Shown piece after piece: positions 17,282-25,585 of a stretch of DNA of 41,593 nucleotides; position 1 is the first letter of the stretch; each line of letters starts with the position of its first letter. Source of the DNA: Pseudomonas sp. (GTDB lineage: Bacteria; Pseudomonadota; Gammaproteobacteria; Pseudomonadales; Pseudomonadaceae); the NCBI RefSeq assembly GCF_030147005.1, contig NZ_JASLAW010000019.1:1-41593 (forward strand), read 5' to 3'. A program made the translations under genes and the position numbers. The notes beneath the pieces were generated by a model. It did not search any database, was not told the origin of the DNA, and worked only from the letters and a program-made list of their open reading frames with translations.

Positions 17282-17357
17282 GTCCCCTTCGTCTAGTGGC
17301 CTAGGACACCGCCCTTTCACGGCGGTAACAGGGGTTCGAGTCCCCTAGGGGACGCCA
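17282..17357 (+). tRNA. tRNA-Glu (anticodon UUC), copy 2
   Basis: Identical in sequence to the copy at 17022-17097 and 260 bases downstream of it. It is the second half of a tandem duplication of the Glu-Gly pair. Anticodon TTC is at 17316-17318. Confidence 0.98.
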
Positions 17358-17360
17358 TTT

Positions 17361-17436
<76 letters not shown>

Positions 17437-17444
17437 ATTCAAAG

Positions 17445-17475
17445 AAAAAGCCACTCAATCGAGTGGCTTTTTTTT
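17445..17475 (+). terminator. Rho-independent terminator of the tRNA operon
   Basis: The stem AAAAAGCCACTC/GAGTGGCTTTTT has an AATC loop and runs into eight consecutive T residues. It is a textbook intrinsic terminator directly after the last tRNA. Confidence 0.93.
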
Positions 17476-17612
17476 GCCTGCGAAAAACAGCGCTCACCGA
17501 GTTCCGTTTCCGTTGAATCAATGGCCCTGGAGGGGCTGCGCCCCCTTGGGCCAAACATAATGTGGCTTGACGGATTTTTTCCTGGTTGAGCGACGGTTGG
17601 CCCCAGCGTGGA

Positions 17613-19352
17613 TCAGAGCTTGGGCAGTTGGCCGACACGTCCCATCATTTCAGTGACAATCTGCAAGTCCAGCAGGAACTGCTCGACGGTCTTGAACTCA
17701 CCGTCGGTGTGCCCGGTGTACTTCTCTTCCGGGCGGGCCAGGCCGAATTGCACGCCGTTGGGCAGGTCGTGCACGGAGGTGGCGCCGGCGGAGGTGCCGA
17801 ACGTGTGCTGCATGCCCAGATTTTCAGTGGCCACCGCCAGCAGGGCTTTTACCCACTCCCCCTCGGGGTTGCGGTACATCGGCTTATCCAGCGAATAGGT
17901 GAAGTCCACGTTGACCTTGGCGTGCTTGTCCCAGGCGTTCAGTTTCTGCTCGATCTGTGCCTTGAGTTCTTCCGGGGTTTTACCCTTCGGCGCGCGCAGG
18001 TTCACGGCCAGCTTGAAGGTTTTGTCATCCATACCGACGAAGGTCGGCGAGGTGGTCAGCGGCCCCATGAAGTCATCGGCGAAGCCCACGCCTAATTTGC
18101 CGCCCAGGTAATCCAGGCCCCAGTTGTCCGACGCGTAACGCGCTGCATCCGTGATGTGGTTGTGCTTGAGGGCAATCTTGCCGTCAACGCTGTGGATCAA
18201 CTCCAGCATACGTGCCACCGGGTTAACCCCGGATTCCGGTTCGGACGAGTGGGCAGACACGCCGGTGACGGTGAGCTTGACGTTGTTGCCGTCAACTTTG
18301 GTGGTCACCTGGAAATTGCCGCCATTGCGTTTGGCATAGTCATCACCGGCCTGCTGCAGGCCGGCCGCCAACTCGGCAGGTTTATCGCTGACCAGCGTGG
18401 CGACCGATACCGATGGAATCTGGTTGGTGGCTTTGCCGCCGGTCATTGCGATGACTTCCGCGCCCGCGCCTTCACCCTTGCGCACCGGGAAGGTGGCCAT
18501 GACGGTGCCCGAGCCTTTCTCGGCAATCACCACCGGGTAGCCGCCGTCCAGCGCCAGGTTGTAGTTCGGCACGGGATTGCGTTCGAAATAGTAGGGAATG
18601 GCGTCGCCGGAGGTTTCTTCGGTGGTGTCCACCAGCAGCTTGAACGTGCGCGCCAGGGGCAGTTTTTCTTCCTTGATCACCTTCATTGCGTACATCGCCA
18701 CGACGATGGCGTTCTTGTCATCCTCGGTGCCACGGCCATACATGCGGTCGCCGATGAGTGTGACCTTGAACGGGTCCAGCTGGGTGCCGTCTTGCAGTAC
18801 CCAATTTTCCGGCGTCACCGGTACCACATCGGCGTGGGCATGCACGCCGACGACTTCATCACCGCTGCCTTCCAGGGAAATTTCATACACGCGGTTATCG
18901 ACGTTACGAAAGTTCAGGTTGAAGGATTTGGCCAGGGCCTGGATCTTGTCGGCGATCTTGAGGAATTCAGGGTTTTTGTACTGTGGCAGGCCGTCTACGT
19001 TGAACGTTGGAATCTCCACCAGTTCTCGCAAGGTTTCCAGGGCAGCCTTGCTGTACTTCACTCGCGTGTAAATGCCCAGCAGGCGATTGATTTCGTTCTG
19101 CTGTTCGGCGTTCAGGGTTTTGTTATCGAGAAAAGCGCTGATGGCAGGGGCGACGTCATGGGTCTTGCCCAGATCGCCTTTGGCCAGGCTCCCGAGAAAA
19201 CCGCGGAAATCGCTGACCGATGTGTCGCTGAAACTTTTCAGAATCGCCGTATTTTGTTCGCTCGTGAGGTTGGCGAGCGCAGGTGTGGTAACCGCCGCAA
19301 CGCTGGCAGCGAACAGGGTGGTGGCCACCCATTTTTTCAGTGGAAAATGCAT
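17613..19352 (-). CDS. Exported M20 family dipeptidase
   Basis: A 579-residue zinc peptidase with a signal peptide (MHFPLKKWVATTLFAASVAAV..ALA), so periplasmic. Metal-ligand motifs of the PepV/Sapep group are visible: GVHAHADVVPVTPENW (His and Asp), GRGTEDDKNA, TTEETSGD (Glu pair) and LDGGYP. The lid domain is in the middle (about residues 280-450). It probably hydrolyses dipeptides or small peptides. The ATG at 19352 is preferred over 19364 because AAAGGA abuts the upstream ATG with no spacing but lies 12 bases before the downstream one. A 7-bp inverted repeat lies 37 bases upstream. It converges with the tRNA operon. Confidence 0.9.
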   Translation of the reverse strand: MHFPLKKWVATTLFAASVAAVTTPALANLTSEQNTAILKSFSDTSVSDFRGFLGSLAKGDLGKTHDVAPAISAFLDNKTLNAEQQNEINRLLGIYTRVKYSKAALETLRELVEIPTFNVDGLPQYKNPEFLKIADKIQALAKSFNLNFRNVDNRVYEISLEGSGDEVVGVHAHADVVPVTPENWVLQDGTQLDPFKVTLIGDRMYGRGTEDDKNAIVVAMYAMKVIKEEKLPLARTFKLLVDTTEETSGDAIPYYFERNPVPNYNLALDGGYPVVIAEKGSGTVMATFPVRKGEGAGAEVIAMTGGKATNQIPSVSVATLVSDKPAELAAGLQQAGDDYAKRNGGNFQVTTKVDGNNVKLTVTGVSAHSSEPESGVNPVARMLELIHSVDGKIALKHNHITDAARYASDNWGLDYLGGKLGVGFADDFMGPLTTSPTFVGMDDKTFKLAVNLRAPKGKTPEELKAQIEQKLNAWDKHAKVNVDFTYSLDKPMYRNPEGEWVKALLAVATENLGMQHTFGTSAGATSVHDLPNGVQFGLARPEEKYTGHTDGEFKTVEQFLLDLQIVTEMMGRVGQLPKL

Positions 19353-19388
19353 GGTGAATGGCATTCCTTTGCAGGTAGTGAGTGGACG

Positions 19389-19410
19389 TTTCTGATGAAT
19401 AAGTCAGAAA
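19389..19410. promoter_or_regulatory. 7-bp perfect inverted repeat upstream of dipeptidase gene
   Basis: TTTCTGA (19389-19395) and TCAGAAA (19404-19410) are separated by eight bases in the AT-rich leader of the dipeptidase gene. It could be an operator or a 5'-UTR hairpin. Only the symmetry is seen. Confidence 0.35.
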
Positions 19411-19446
19411 TATTTCCACACACTACCATTACTCAGATGCCCAAGG

Positions 19447-20664
19447 TCAATGCTGGCCAGGATGAGGCGCGGGGTACTCCTCAGTCACGTTCAAGGCTCT
19501 AGCGTAGGGTCCGTCCCACAGTTGCTCGTGCAATTGCCCTACGCGCTGGGCCATCGCTTCACTGCGCATCACCACTTCCAGATTGCGCGAATTATCCAGG
19601 TAACCGCCCAACCAGTTGCTGGTGCCGACCCACGCCACTTGCCCGTCGATCTCCATCGTCTTGCTGTGAATCACCCGCGCGTAGGGGATGAACCCTTGTT
19701 TGGCTTCGGGCAGGGTGACGATCTTGATCGCTACGTTGGGCAGCACCGCAAGGCTCTTGAGGTACGGCAGTTCCAGCGGGTCGGTGTTCCAGTCGGACAC
19801 CATCAGCTTGATCGACACCCCGCGCGCAGCGGCGGCGCGCACGGCGTTGTCGATCAGCGCATAGTAGGGGCGGGTCCGATCAGGGCCGTAGGACAGCGGC
19901 GCATAGTCTAGCAATTGCACGCGCACCTCTTTCTTCGCTTCGCCCAGCAGGCGCGGCAGCTCCAGCTGTGAATCACCCACGCCGGGCGGGTTGTAGCGTT
20001 GCGGACTGGCCACCAGGTAGTTGCCGGTACGCGCAGGTTCCGGGCCGGCGGCCGGCAGTGGCACCGGTTGGTTTTCGGTGAGGGCCTGTTGGGCTTGCCA
20101 GTCCTGGTCGAAGATCGCCTGGACCTGCCCGGCAACGCTTGTATCGCTGATGAGCAGCCCGGTTTCGTGGATATGTTCCAGGGCTCGCCAATCGAAATTC
20201 TGGCTGCCGATAAACGCCTGCCTGCCATCCACTACCATGTACTTGGCGTGGATGATTCCGCCGCTCACTTGCCCGAAGGGCAGCACCCGGAAGGTCAGGT
20301 TGGGAATTGCGCGCAGGCGGTCCAAGGTGGCCGCATCCGACAGCTTGATACCTTTTTCTTCGAGCAGAAAACGAATCTTCACGCCGCGTTTGCCCGCAGC
20401 CTCCAGGTGTTCGATCACCTTGCCCATCACCGAGCCGGGATGGTCGGCCGCGTAGAACTGGCCGATATCAATGCGGCTTTTTGCACCGTCGAACAGCTCG
20501 ATCCACACCGGGCCCGGCTGGCGCAGGTCGGCAGTGCCCAATGTCGTGTCCACCGGCACGGTGTGCACCAGTTCAAAGCCTGGAATTGAAAAGTCCGCCT
20601 GGGCCAGCGGACTGAGGAGCAGGCCGGTCAGGCCGGCGATACGCAACTTCTTCGAAAGGGACAT
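19447..20664 (-). CDS. Exported phospholipase D-family protein, PLD3/PLD4-like
   Basis: A 405-residue protein with a signal peptide (MSLSKKLRIAGLTGLLLSPLAQA, cleavage near 23) and two HKD motifs: His139-Lys141-Asp146 in HAKYMVVDGRQAFIGSQNFDWR and His333-Lys335-Asp340 in HSKTMEIDGQVAWVGTSNW. The context (FELVHTVP start, GSQNFDWRAL, IPYARVIHSK, GTSNWLGGYL) resembles animal PLD3/PLD4 more than cardiolipin synthase, from memory of those sequences. PLD3/PLD4 are 5' exonucleases also linked to lipid transphosphatidylation, so the substrate here could be nucleic acid or phospholipid. It is the last gene of the exbD-tonB-receptor-exbB operon, 55 bases after exbB. Start 20664 is set by the signal peptide; 20700 is possible. 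Confidence 0.85.
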   Translation of the reverse strand: MSLSKKLRIAGLTGLLLSPLAQADFSIPGFELVHTVPVDTTLGTADLRQPGPVWIELFDGAKSRIDIGQFYAADHPGSVMGKVIEHLEAAGKRGVKIRFLLEEKGIKLSDAATLDRLRAIPNLTFRVLPFGQVSGGIIHAKYMVVDGRQAFIGSQNFDWRALEHIHETGLLISDTSVAGQVQAIFDQDWQAQQALTENQPVPLPAAGPEPARTGNYLVASPQRYNPPGVGDSQLELPRLLGEAKKEVRVQLLDYAPLSYGPDRTRPYYALIDNAVRAAAARGVSIKLMVSDWNTDPLELPYLKSLAVLPNVAIKIVTLPEAKQGFIPYARVIHSKTMEIDGQVAWVGTSNWLGGYLDNSRNLEVVMRSEAMAQRVGQLHEQLWDGPYARALNVTEEYPAPHPGQH

Positions 20665-20719
20665 AAGCGTCTCATCGCGCAAAAGGAACAGGCGGGCCAT
20701 CACGCGCCCGCCCTGCAGG

Positions 20720-21367
20720 TCAGGCCGTGCGGCTGTGCAGCGGAGTGGGCACGCGGTGTGGCACTTCATCGTGTGCTCGAGCACCGCTGGAAGCGCGGAT
20801 CAGCAAGATTTTCAATTGGTCGTTGATGCGTTCCAGGCTGTCCTGGAAGAAGTTATGAAACACCACGCAGAACAGCGCGATGGCGATACCCAGGCCGGTG
20901 GCGAACAAGGCCGTGCCGATACCACCGGAAATCTGCCCTGGGTCCGACACGCCCGCCGTGGCCAGTGCCTTGAAGGTGTCGATGATGCCCAGAATGGTCC
21001 CCAGCAGGCCGAGCAGCGGGGCGGCGGTAGTGATGGTCTCGATGATCCACAGGCTGCGGGCCAGCGGGGCGCGGGTCTTGAGGTACTGGGTGTCGATTTC
21101 GTCGTCCAGGTCCTTGCGCGTCCCGTGGGACGCCTTCTGGGCCAGTACCGGCACGATCATGTTCAGCGGCAGGCTGTCGCGACGGGTCAGGTGTTCCGGC
21201 AGGTCGCGCTCGCTGTGCACGTTGCTGCCCAGGGCGTCGATCAGGGCGCGGGCCTGGCGGCGTACATAAGCGAAGTAGATGCCGCGCTCGATGGCGATGA
21301 AGATAGCGATCGCCATCGCGGCATACATCACATAGAAAGTGACGTCGTGGAGCAGGTTCATATCCAT
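20720..21367 (-). CDS. exbB: MotA/TolQ/ExbB proton channel family protein
   Basis: A 215-residue inner-membrane protein with three membrane segments: about residues 9-32, then a large cytoplasmic loop, then about 110-135 and 150-175. The signature TTAAPLLGLLGTILGIIDTF and the GIGTALFATGLGIAIAL segment are typical of ExbB. With ExbD it forms the proton channel that energises TonB. A strong ribosome binding site, AGAGGA, lies eight bases before the ATG at 21367. In most exb operons exbB precedes exbD; here it is separated from exbD by tonB and the receptor gene, 24 bases after the receptor stop. Confidence 0.92.
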   Translation of the reverse strand: MDMNLLHDVTFYVMYAAMAIAIFIAIERGIYFAYVRRQARALIDALGSNVHSERDLPEHLTRRDSLPLNMIVPVLAQKASHGTRKDLDDEIDTQYLKTRAPLARSLWIIETITTAAPLLGLLGTILGIIDTFKALATAGVSDPGQISGGIGTALFATGLGIAIALFCVVFHNFFQDSLERINDQLKILLIRASSGARAHDEVPHRVPTPLHSRTA

Positions 21368-21391
21368 GCTTGCGTTCCTCTTGGGTCAGTC

Positions 21392-23677
21392 TTAGAAATT
21401 CGCTTCCAGCGACACCGTGACGGTGCGGTCCAGGCCGACGATGTACGCCGGGTCGCCATCGCGAAAACCGCTGTAGCTGGCCGCGTTGGTCTTGGTGGTG
21501 TACACGCCGTCCAGGTATTTTTTGTCGAACAGGTTGTCGACGTTCAGGCGCAGCGTCGCGTCCTTGACCACCTTTTTGTCGACCGGGAGGTAGATACCGG
21601 CGCCGAGGTTGAACACGGTGCGCCCGGATATGGCTTCGTCGTTGGTCAGGTCGCCGTAGAGCTTGCTGGTGTATTTGCCGCCGAAGGTGCCGTAGAAACG
21701 CCCATCGTCGTAACCGATATTGGCTGCCAGCATGTTCTTCGGCACGTTGGCGAACTGCTTGCCGCTGGTGGGCAACAGGATGGCTTGGCCGGCGTTGTAG
21801 ACGGTCATGTCGTCTTGCTGTTCGGCCTTGGTGTAGGTGTAGGAGGTGTAGTAATTGAAATGGTGGGGCAGCAGGCCGCTCCACTCCAGTTCCAGACCTT
21901 TGTTGCTGACGGCGCCAACATTGATATCGGCAGCGTCGCCGTTGATGTCCTTGGAAGATACCTGGCGATTCTTGAAGTCCATGTAGAACAGCGTAGCGGC
22001 CAGGGTCATGTCCTCGTCGTTGTAGCGCCAGCCCAATTCGTGGTTCCAGCTGGTTTCCGGCTCAAGGTCGATGGAGCCGGCGCCTTTGTCATAGAGCGCG
22101 TAGTTCTGCGGTACGCGCATGTTGCGTGACAGGCTGTAGAACAACTGGTCGCGCTCGTCCAACTGGTATTTGAGGCCGGCGTTGGGCAGCAGTTTGTTGT
22201 AGGTCTGGTTACGCTTTTCCGGCTGCTCACTCAGGCTGCCGTGGTTGGTGCCATCACGTTCGACGTTCATGTAGGCCAGGCCCGCGATGAAGGTCCAGTC
22301 CGAGTTGATGTACCAGGTGTCCTGAGCCCAGACTTTTTGCGCCGGGGTCACAGTGAAGCGGTCGCGCCCCTGAACCTGATTACCGTTGGCGTCGACGATG
22401 GCGCTGTTGGAGTCCGGCCAAGTGTCGACCGGCTTGCCATTGCTCTTGAGCGCAATGAACGGCTGGGTCTGGCTCTGGCGTGCGCGCTCGTACCAGTAGC
22501 CGAATTGCAGGCTGTGGTCGCCCAGGTCCCAGGTCAGTTTGGTGGTGATGCCCGGACGCCAGGTTTGCGTGCGCGAGGGGCGGTAGTACACGCCGCTGTT
22601 CGGGGTGCCGTCGGCGTTGTATTGGGCGGCGGTCGGCAGGTTGCCAAGGTCGAATACGCCGCCCAGGTTGGAGCCGCGGTTGAGCGCATAGCTCGATGAG
22701 CCGACGCCGCTGCCATTGCCCCAGTAGTAATACGGGATCACCGACAGGGCCAGGTTGTCGGCCAGTTTGAACTGGGTGTTGAGCACGGCGGTGAAGGTCT
22801 GGAACGGATTCTGCGCCAGGGCATAGTAGCTGTTGTACTTGCCGTTGCTGCCCACGCTCGGCGTCGCCGGGTAGGGGTCGTATTTGCGCCCGTTCTGCTG
22901 GAACTGTGCCTTGGTCAATTGGCTGTAACTGTTGTTGTCCTGCTCGTGATACTTGAGGATCAGGTTGGCGGTGTTGCCGTTGCCGGCGTCGAAGAAGCTG
23001 TTCCATTCCACCTTGTCCGCCCGCACGGCGCCTGAGCCGCGCCACATATCGCCTTCGGTATGGGACACCGAGAGCCAGTTGCTCAGGCCGTTGACTTCGC
23101 CGGTATTGAGGCGAGCGAAGGTCTTGCGCGTGGCGTTGCTGCCGACGACCTGTTTGACGAAGGCGCCCGTCTCCTTGGTGGGGCGAATGGTCACGATACC
23201 GATGTTGCCGCCGCTGGAACCGATGTGCGGGCCGTCGGCTTCCGACGCGCCTTGGGTGACGAAGATCTGGTCGATGTTTTCCGGATCGCCCAGCAGGTTG
23301 GAGTACAGCGCATAGTTGCCCGAATCGTTGATCGGCATGCCGTCCACCGACATGCCCACCTGGTCGGAGTTCATGCCGCGCAGGGTGAAGCGAAAGCCCG
23401 AAAGGCCGGTGTTGTCTTCGCTGGAGATGTTCAAGCCCGGCGTGTACTTGAGCTTGTCGATGGCATTGCCCGTCGCCGCCTGCTTGTCCAGCGCCTCCTT
23501 GGTCACGGTGGAGCGGCCCTTGATGCTTTCTTCGGGCACCATGTAGCCGCCCCCGGCGCTGGCCTTGCCCTGGACGCCAATGGTGCCGACGTCACTTTCG
23601 CTCGTGTCGGCCATGACCAATCCCTGGGTCATGCTGGTCGCGGCAACGAGTGCCAGATGAATGCGGGTGAACTTCAT
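21392..23677 (-). CDS. TonB-dependent outer-membrane receptor
   Basis: A 761-residue receptor. The signal peptide (MKFTRIHLALVAATSMTQGLVMA) is followed by a possible TonB box around DVGTIGVQG. The plug domain (about 40-170) has LKYTPGLNI, LRGMNSDQVGMSVDGMPI and GNIGIVTIRP. The 22-strand barrel has NVDNLFDKKYLDG near the end and a terminal Phe (SLEANF). There is no N-terminal signalling domain, so it does not control an ECF sigma factor directly. The ligand is unknown. ATG 23677 is preferred over the GTG at 23680 because AGGA lies five bases upstream. It sits between tonB and exbB, implying a dedicated energiser. Confidence 0.93.
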   Translation of the reverse strand: MKFTRIHLALVAATSMTQGLVMADTSESDVGTIGVQGKASAGGGYMVPEESIKGRSTVTKEALDKQAATGNAIDKLKYTPGLNISSEDNTGLSGFRFTLRGMNSDQVGMSVDGMPINDSGNYALYSNLLGDPENIDQIFVTQGASEADGPHIGSSGGNIGIVTIRPTKETGAFVKQVVGSNATRKTFARLNTGEVNGLSNWLSVSHTEGDMWRGSGAVRADKVEWNSFFDAGNGNTANLILKYHEQDNNSYSQLTKAQFQQNGRKYDPYPATPSVGSNGKYNSYYALAQNPFQTFTAVLNTQFKLADNLALSVIPYYYWGNGSGVGSSSYALNRGSNLGGVFDLGNLPTAAQYNADGTPNSGVYYRPSRTQTWRPGITTKLTWDLGDHSLQFGYWYERARQSQTQPFIALKSNGKPVDTWPDSNSAIVDANGNQVQGRDRFTVTPAQKVWAQDTWYINSDWTFIAGLAYMNVERDGTNHGSLSEQPEKRNQTYNKLLPNAGLKYQLDERDQLFYSLSRNMRVPQNYALYDKGAGSIDLEPETSWNHELGWRYNDEDMTLAATLFYMDFKNRQVSSKDINGDAADINVGAVSNKGLELEWSGLLPHHFNYYTSYTYTKAEQQDDMTVYNAGQAILLPTSGKQFANVPKNMLAANIGYDDGRFYGTFGGKYTSKLYGDLTNDEAISGRTVFNLGAGIYLPVDKKVVKDATLRLNVDNLFDKKYLDGVYTTKTNAASYSGFRDGDPAYIVGLDRTVTVSLEANF

Positions 23678-23701
23678 CACTGTCGTCCTGGTGAAGGGTG
23701 C

Positions 23702-24430
23702 TTATTGCACGCTGTAGTTGAAGGTGGCGGTGAAGCGCTGTTCATTGCGGCCGCCGAACGCTTGCTCGGGGAACGGCTTGACTTGCTTGATGCGACGCAA
23801 ACTGTTGGTGGCCGCCCGGTTGAGCAGCATGCTCGAGGCTTGGGTTTGCAGGCCGGAGTCCAGCACGCGGCCCTGGCGGTCCACCAGCAGCCACACCACC
23901 ACTTCGCCACTCGGGCGTTCGAGGGATGCCTGGCGCCCGGTGGGGTATTGCTTGTAGGTGTCCAACTCATTGCGCAAGCCCTTGAGGTAACCGCCTTCCA
24001 GTGCCTGGCTGTCGACCTTTGGCGGCGCGGGCGGCGCGGTTGCCGGAGCAGCCTGCGCGACGGGGGCGGGCGTCGGTTTGGCGGCAACCGGTGGCGGCGT
24101 GGGGGCGGGCTTGGCGACCACGGGCGCGGGCTTGGCCACAGGTTTTGGCTTGGGCTTGGGTTCGGGTTTTGGCGCCGGTTTGGGCGGTGGTGGCGGTGGC
24201 GCGGGCTCGGCTTCATCCTCCTCGATCACTGGCGGTGGCGGCGCTTGTTCCACCACCGGTTCCGGGACCACTTCCGGCTCCGGCTCGATCAACGCCAACT
24301 CGACCGCCGACTCGTCATACACCGGCTCGACCTTCAAGGTCTGGGACTGGATACCCAATGCAATCAGCACCAGGGCGATCACGGCCGGGACACTGCCCAG
24401 CAGCTGACGCGCGCGAAACAGAACGTACAT
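23702..24430 (-). CDS. tonB: TonB-family energy transducer
   Basis: A 242-residue protein: N-terminal membrane anchor (about 10-30, LLGSVPAVIALVLIALGI), an acidic-proline then Pro-Lys/Pro-Ala-rich periplasmic spacer (about 48-145, with PPPPPPKPAPKPEPKPK), and a C-terminal TonB domain (about 155-242) with YPTGRQASLERPSGEVVVWLLVDRQGRV. It spans the periplasm to power the receptor encoded 24 bases downstream of its stop. It starts two bases after the exbD stop. The C-terminal domain resembles the TonB_C/TolA-like type with VDRQGRVLDSGLQ. Confidence 0.92.
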   Translation of the reverse strand: MYVLFRARQLLGSVPAVIALVLIALGIQSQTLKVEPVYDESAVELALIEPEPEVVPEPVVEQAPPPPVIEEDEAEPAPPPPPPKPAPKPEPKPKPKPVAKPAPVVAKPAPTPPPVAAKPTPAPVAQAAPATAPPAPPKVDSQALEGGYLKGLRNELDTYKQYPTGRQASLERPSGEVVVWLLVDRQGRVLDSGLQTQASSMLLNRAATNSLRRIKQVKPFPEQAFGGRNEQRFTATFNYSVQ

Positions 24431-24432
24431 GA

Positions 24433-24840
24433 TCAGGACTTACGCGTGGCGATGGACACGGAGGTGAAGCCACCCAGGCGCAGGGTGTCCATCACTTCCA
24501 CCAGGCGTGAAACCTCAACGCCTTTGTCGCTGTTGACGATGATCGTCGACTTGGTATCGGGCTTTTGCGCCGCCTTCAGCGCCGGCACCAGGGCGTCCAC
24601 CGTGAGGTCCTTGCCATCGAGTTGCAGTTGGCCTTCCAGGCCCAGGGTCAGGATGAATTTGTTCTGCGGTTTGAGCTGTTGCGAACTGCTGGCGCTGGGC
24701 AATTGAGTCTTCATACCCAGGGCCGGGATCACGTTCAGGCTCACCAGTACGAAAAACACCAGGAGGAACATCATCACGTCGATCATCGGGATCAGTTCGA
24801 TGTGCGCCTTGCGCTTCTTGGGTTCATCCCAGGTTCTCAT
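24433..24840 (-). CDS. exbD: Biopolymer transporter ExbD
   Basis: A 135-residue inner-membrane protein, a typical ExbD length. A short cytoplasmic N-terminus (RTWDEPKKRKAHIE) is followed by one membrane segment (about 17-40) with the proton-carrying Asp21 in LIPMIDVMMFLLVFF, then a periplasmic domain ending DTLRLGGFTSVSIATRKS. It is the first gene of the exbD-tonB-receptor-exbB-PLD operon. The 190-base gap upstream, shared with the divergent GNAT gene, is AT-rich and must hold the promoter. I see no convincing Fur box there. Confidence 0.93.
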   Translation of the reverse strand: MRTWDEPKKRKAHIELIPMIDVMMFLLVFFVLVSLNVIPALGMKTQLPSASSSQQLKPQNKFILTLGLEGQLQLDGKDLTVDALVPALKAAQKPDTKSTIIVNSDKGVEVSRLVEVMDTLRLGGFTSVSIATRKS

Positions 24841-25030
24841 TCCGTTACCCCGTTATTGAATTAGGGGCAACACGCTAGCAAGCAAAAATGACCGAATGGT
24901 TAACTTTAATTTACGTTTTGAAGGCTCTAGGAAGAGTCTTACAGCAGTATGGCTGGGTGTTTTTTGAAGTAATGAAACTGACATGACGACGGTACATGCT
25001 CGAAAAATTTATATCGGGAGCCGCCTACCC

Positions 25031-25585
25031 ATGAGTCGTTCGTTACCGCATTTGTTAACCCCGCGTCTGCTCTTGCAAGCGCTCGAAGCGGAGCAGGCCG
25101 AGACACTGTTCAAGCTCGCCAACGGGCCGAACATTGCCGATAACACAGCGAATGTTCCATCGCCCTACACGCTGGAAACAGCGCAGGCTTTTATTGACGG
25201 GATGCAAGAGAAATACCGTGTCGGCGACCTGTTGAGCCTGGGCATGCAGGCGCGTGCAAGCGGCGAACTGATCGGCATTGTCAGCCTGCGTCTGAACGCT
25301 CGCCACAATCATGGGCATCTGGGCGGCTGGGTGGCGGCGCACTGTCGCAACCAAGGGTATGCCGCCGAGGCGGCGACGGCAGTGATGGACTTCGGGTTCG
25401 CTGAGTTGGGGTTGCACCGCGTGGGAAGCCAGTGCTTCGGTCGTAATAAGGAGTCGGCGCGGGTCATGCAGAAAATCGGCCTGCGCTATGAAGGGTGCAT
25501 GCGCGAAGCGTTCCTTAAAAACGGCGTGTATGAGGACTTGCTGGGATTCGCCATCGTGCGTGACGACTGGGAGCGCCTGGCGTGA
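25031..25585 (+). CDS. GNAT family N-acetyltransferase (RimJ/RimL type)
   Basis: A 184-residue acetyltransferase. The TPRLLLQAL start is typical of the RimJ/RimL/SpeG-like group. The acetyl-CoA loop is within LGGWVAAHCRNQGYAAEAATAVMDFGF, and the ending NKESARVMQKIGLRYEGCMREAFLKNG(V)YEDL is the family signature. The substrate may be a protein N-terminus or a small molecule. The ATG at 25031 is preferred over 24983 because GGGAG (25016-25020) lies 10 bases upstream and MSRSLPHLLTPRL is the usual start. Its stop overlaps the GTG of phoD by four bases, so the two are coupled. Confidence 0.9.
   Translation: MSRSLPHLLTPRLLLQALEAEQAETLFKLANGPNIADNTANVPSPYTLETAQAFIDGMQEKYRVGDLLSLGMQARASGELIGIVSLRLNARHNHGHLGGWVAAHCRNQGYAAEAATAVMDFGFAELGLHRVGSQCFGRNKESARVMQKIGLRYEGCMREAFLKNGVYEDLLGFAIVRDDWERLA

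Noticed and set aside
20471..24706. Long forward-strand open frames opposite the TonB/ExbB/receptor genes (20471-22129, 23060-24706)
   Set aside because: Their translations are low-complexity with no family features, and the reverse-strand genes explain the region completely.
24888..24902. PHO-box or TGACC-N4-GGTTA operator upstream of exbD
   Set aside because: Only one PHO half-site (CGGTCAT) matches and the second half fails; the TGACC dyad has a mismatch. Either could be chance.
24841..25030. Fur box for an iron-regulated TonB operon
   Set aside because: No GATAATGATAATCATTATC-like sequence was seen; the AT-rich stretch TTAACTTTAATTTACG does not match.
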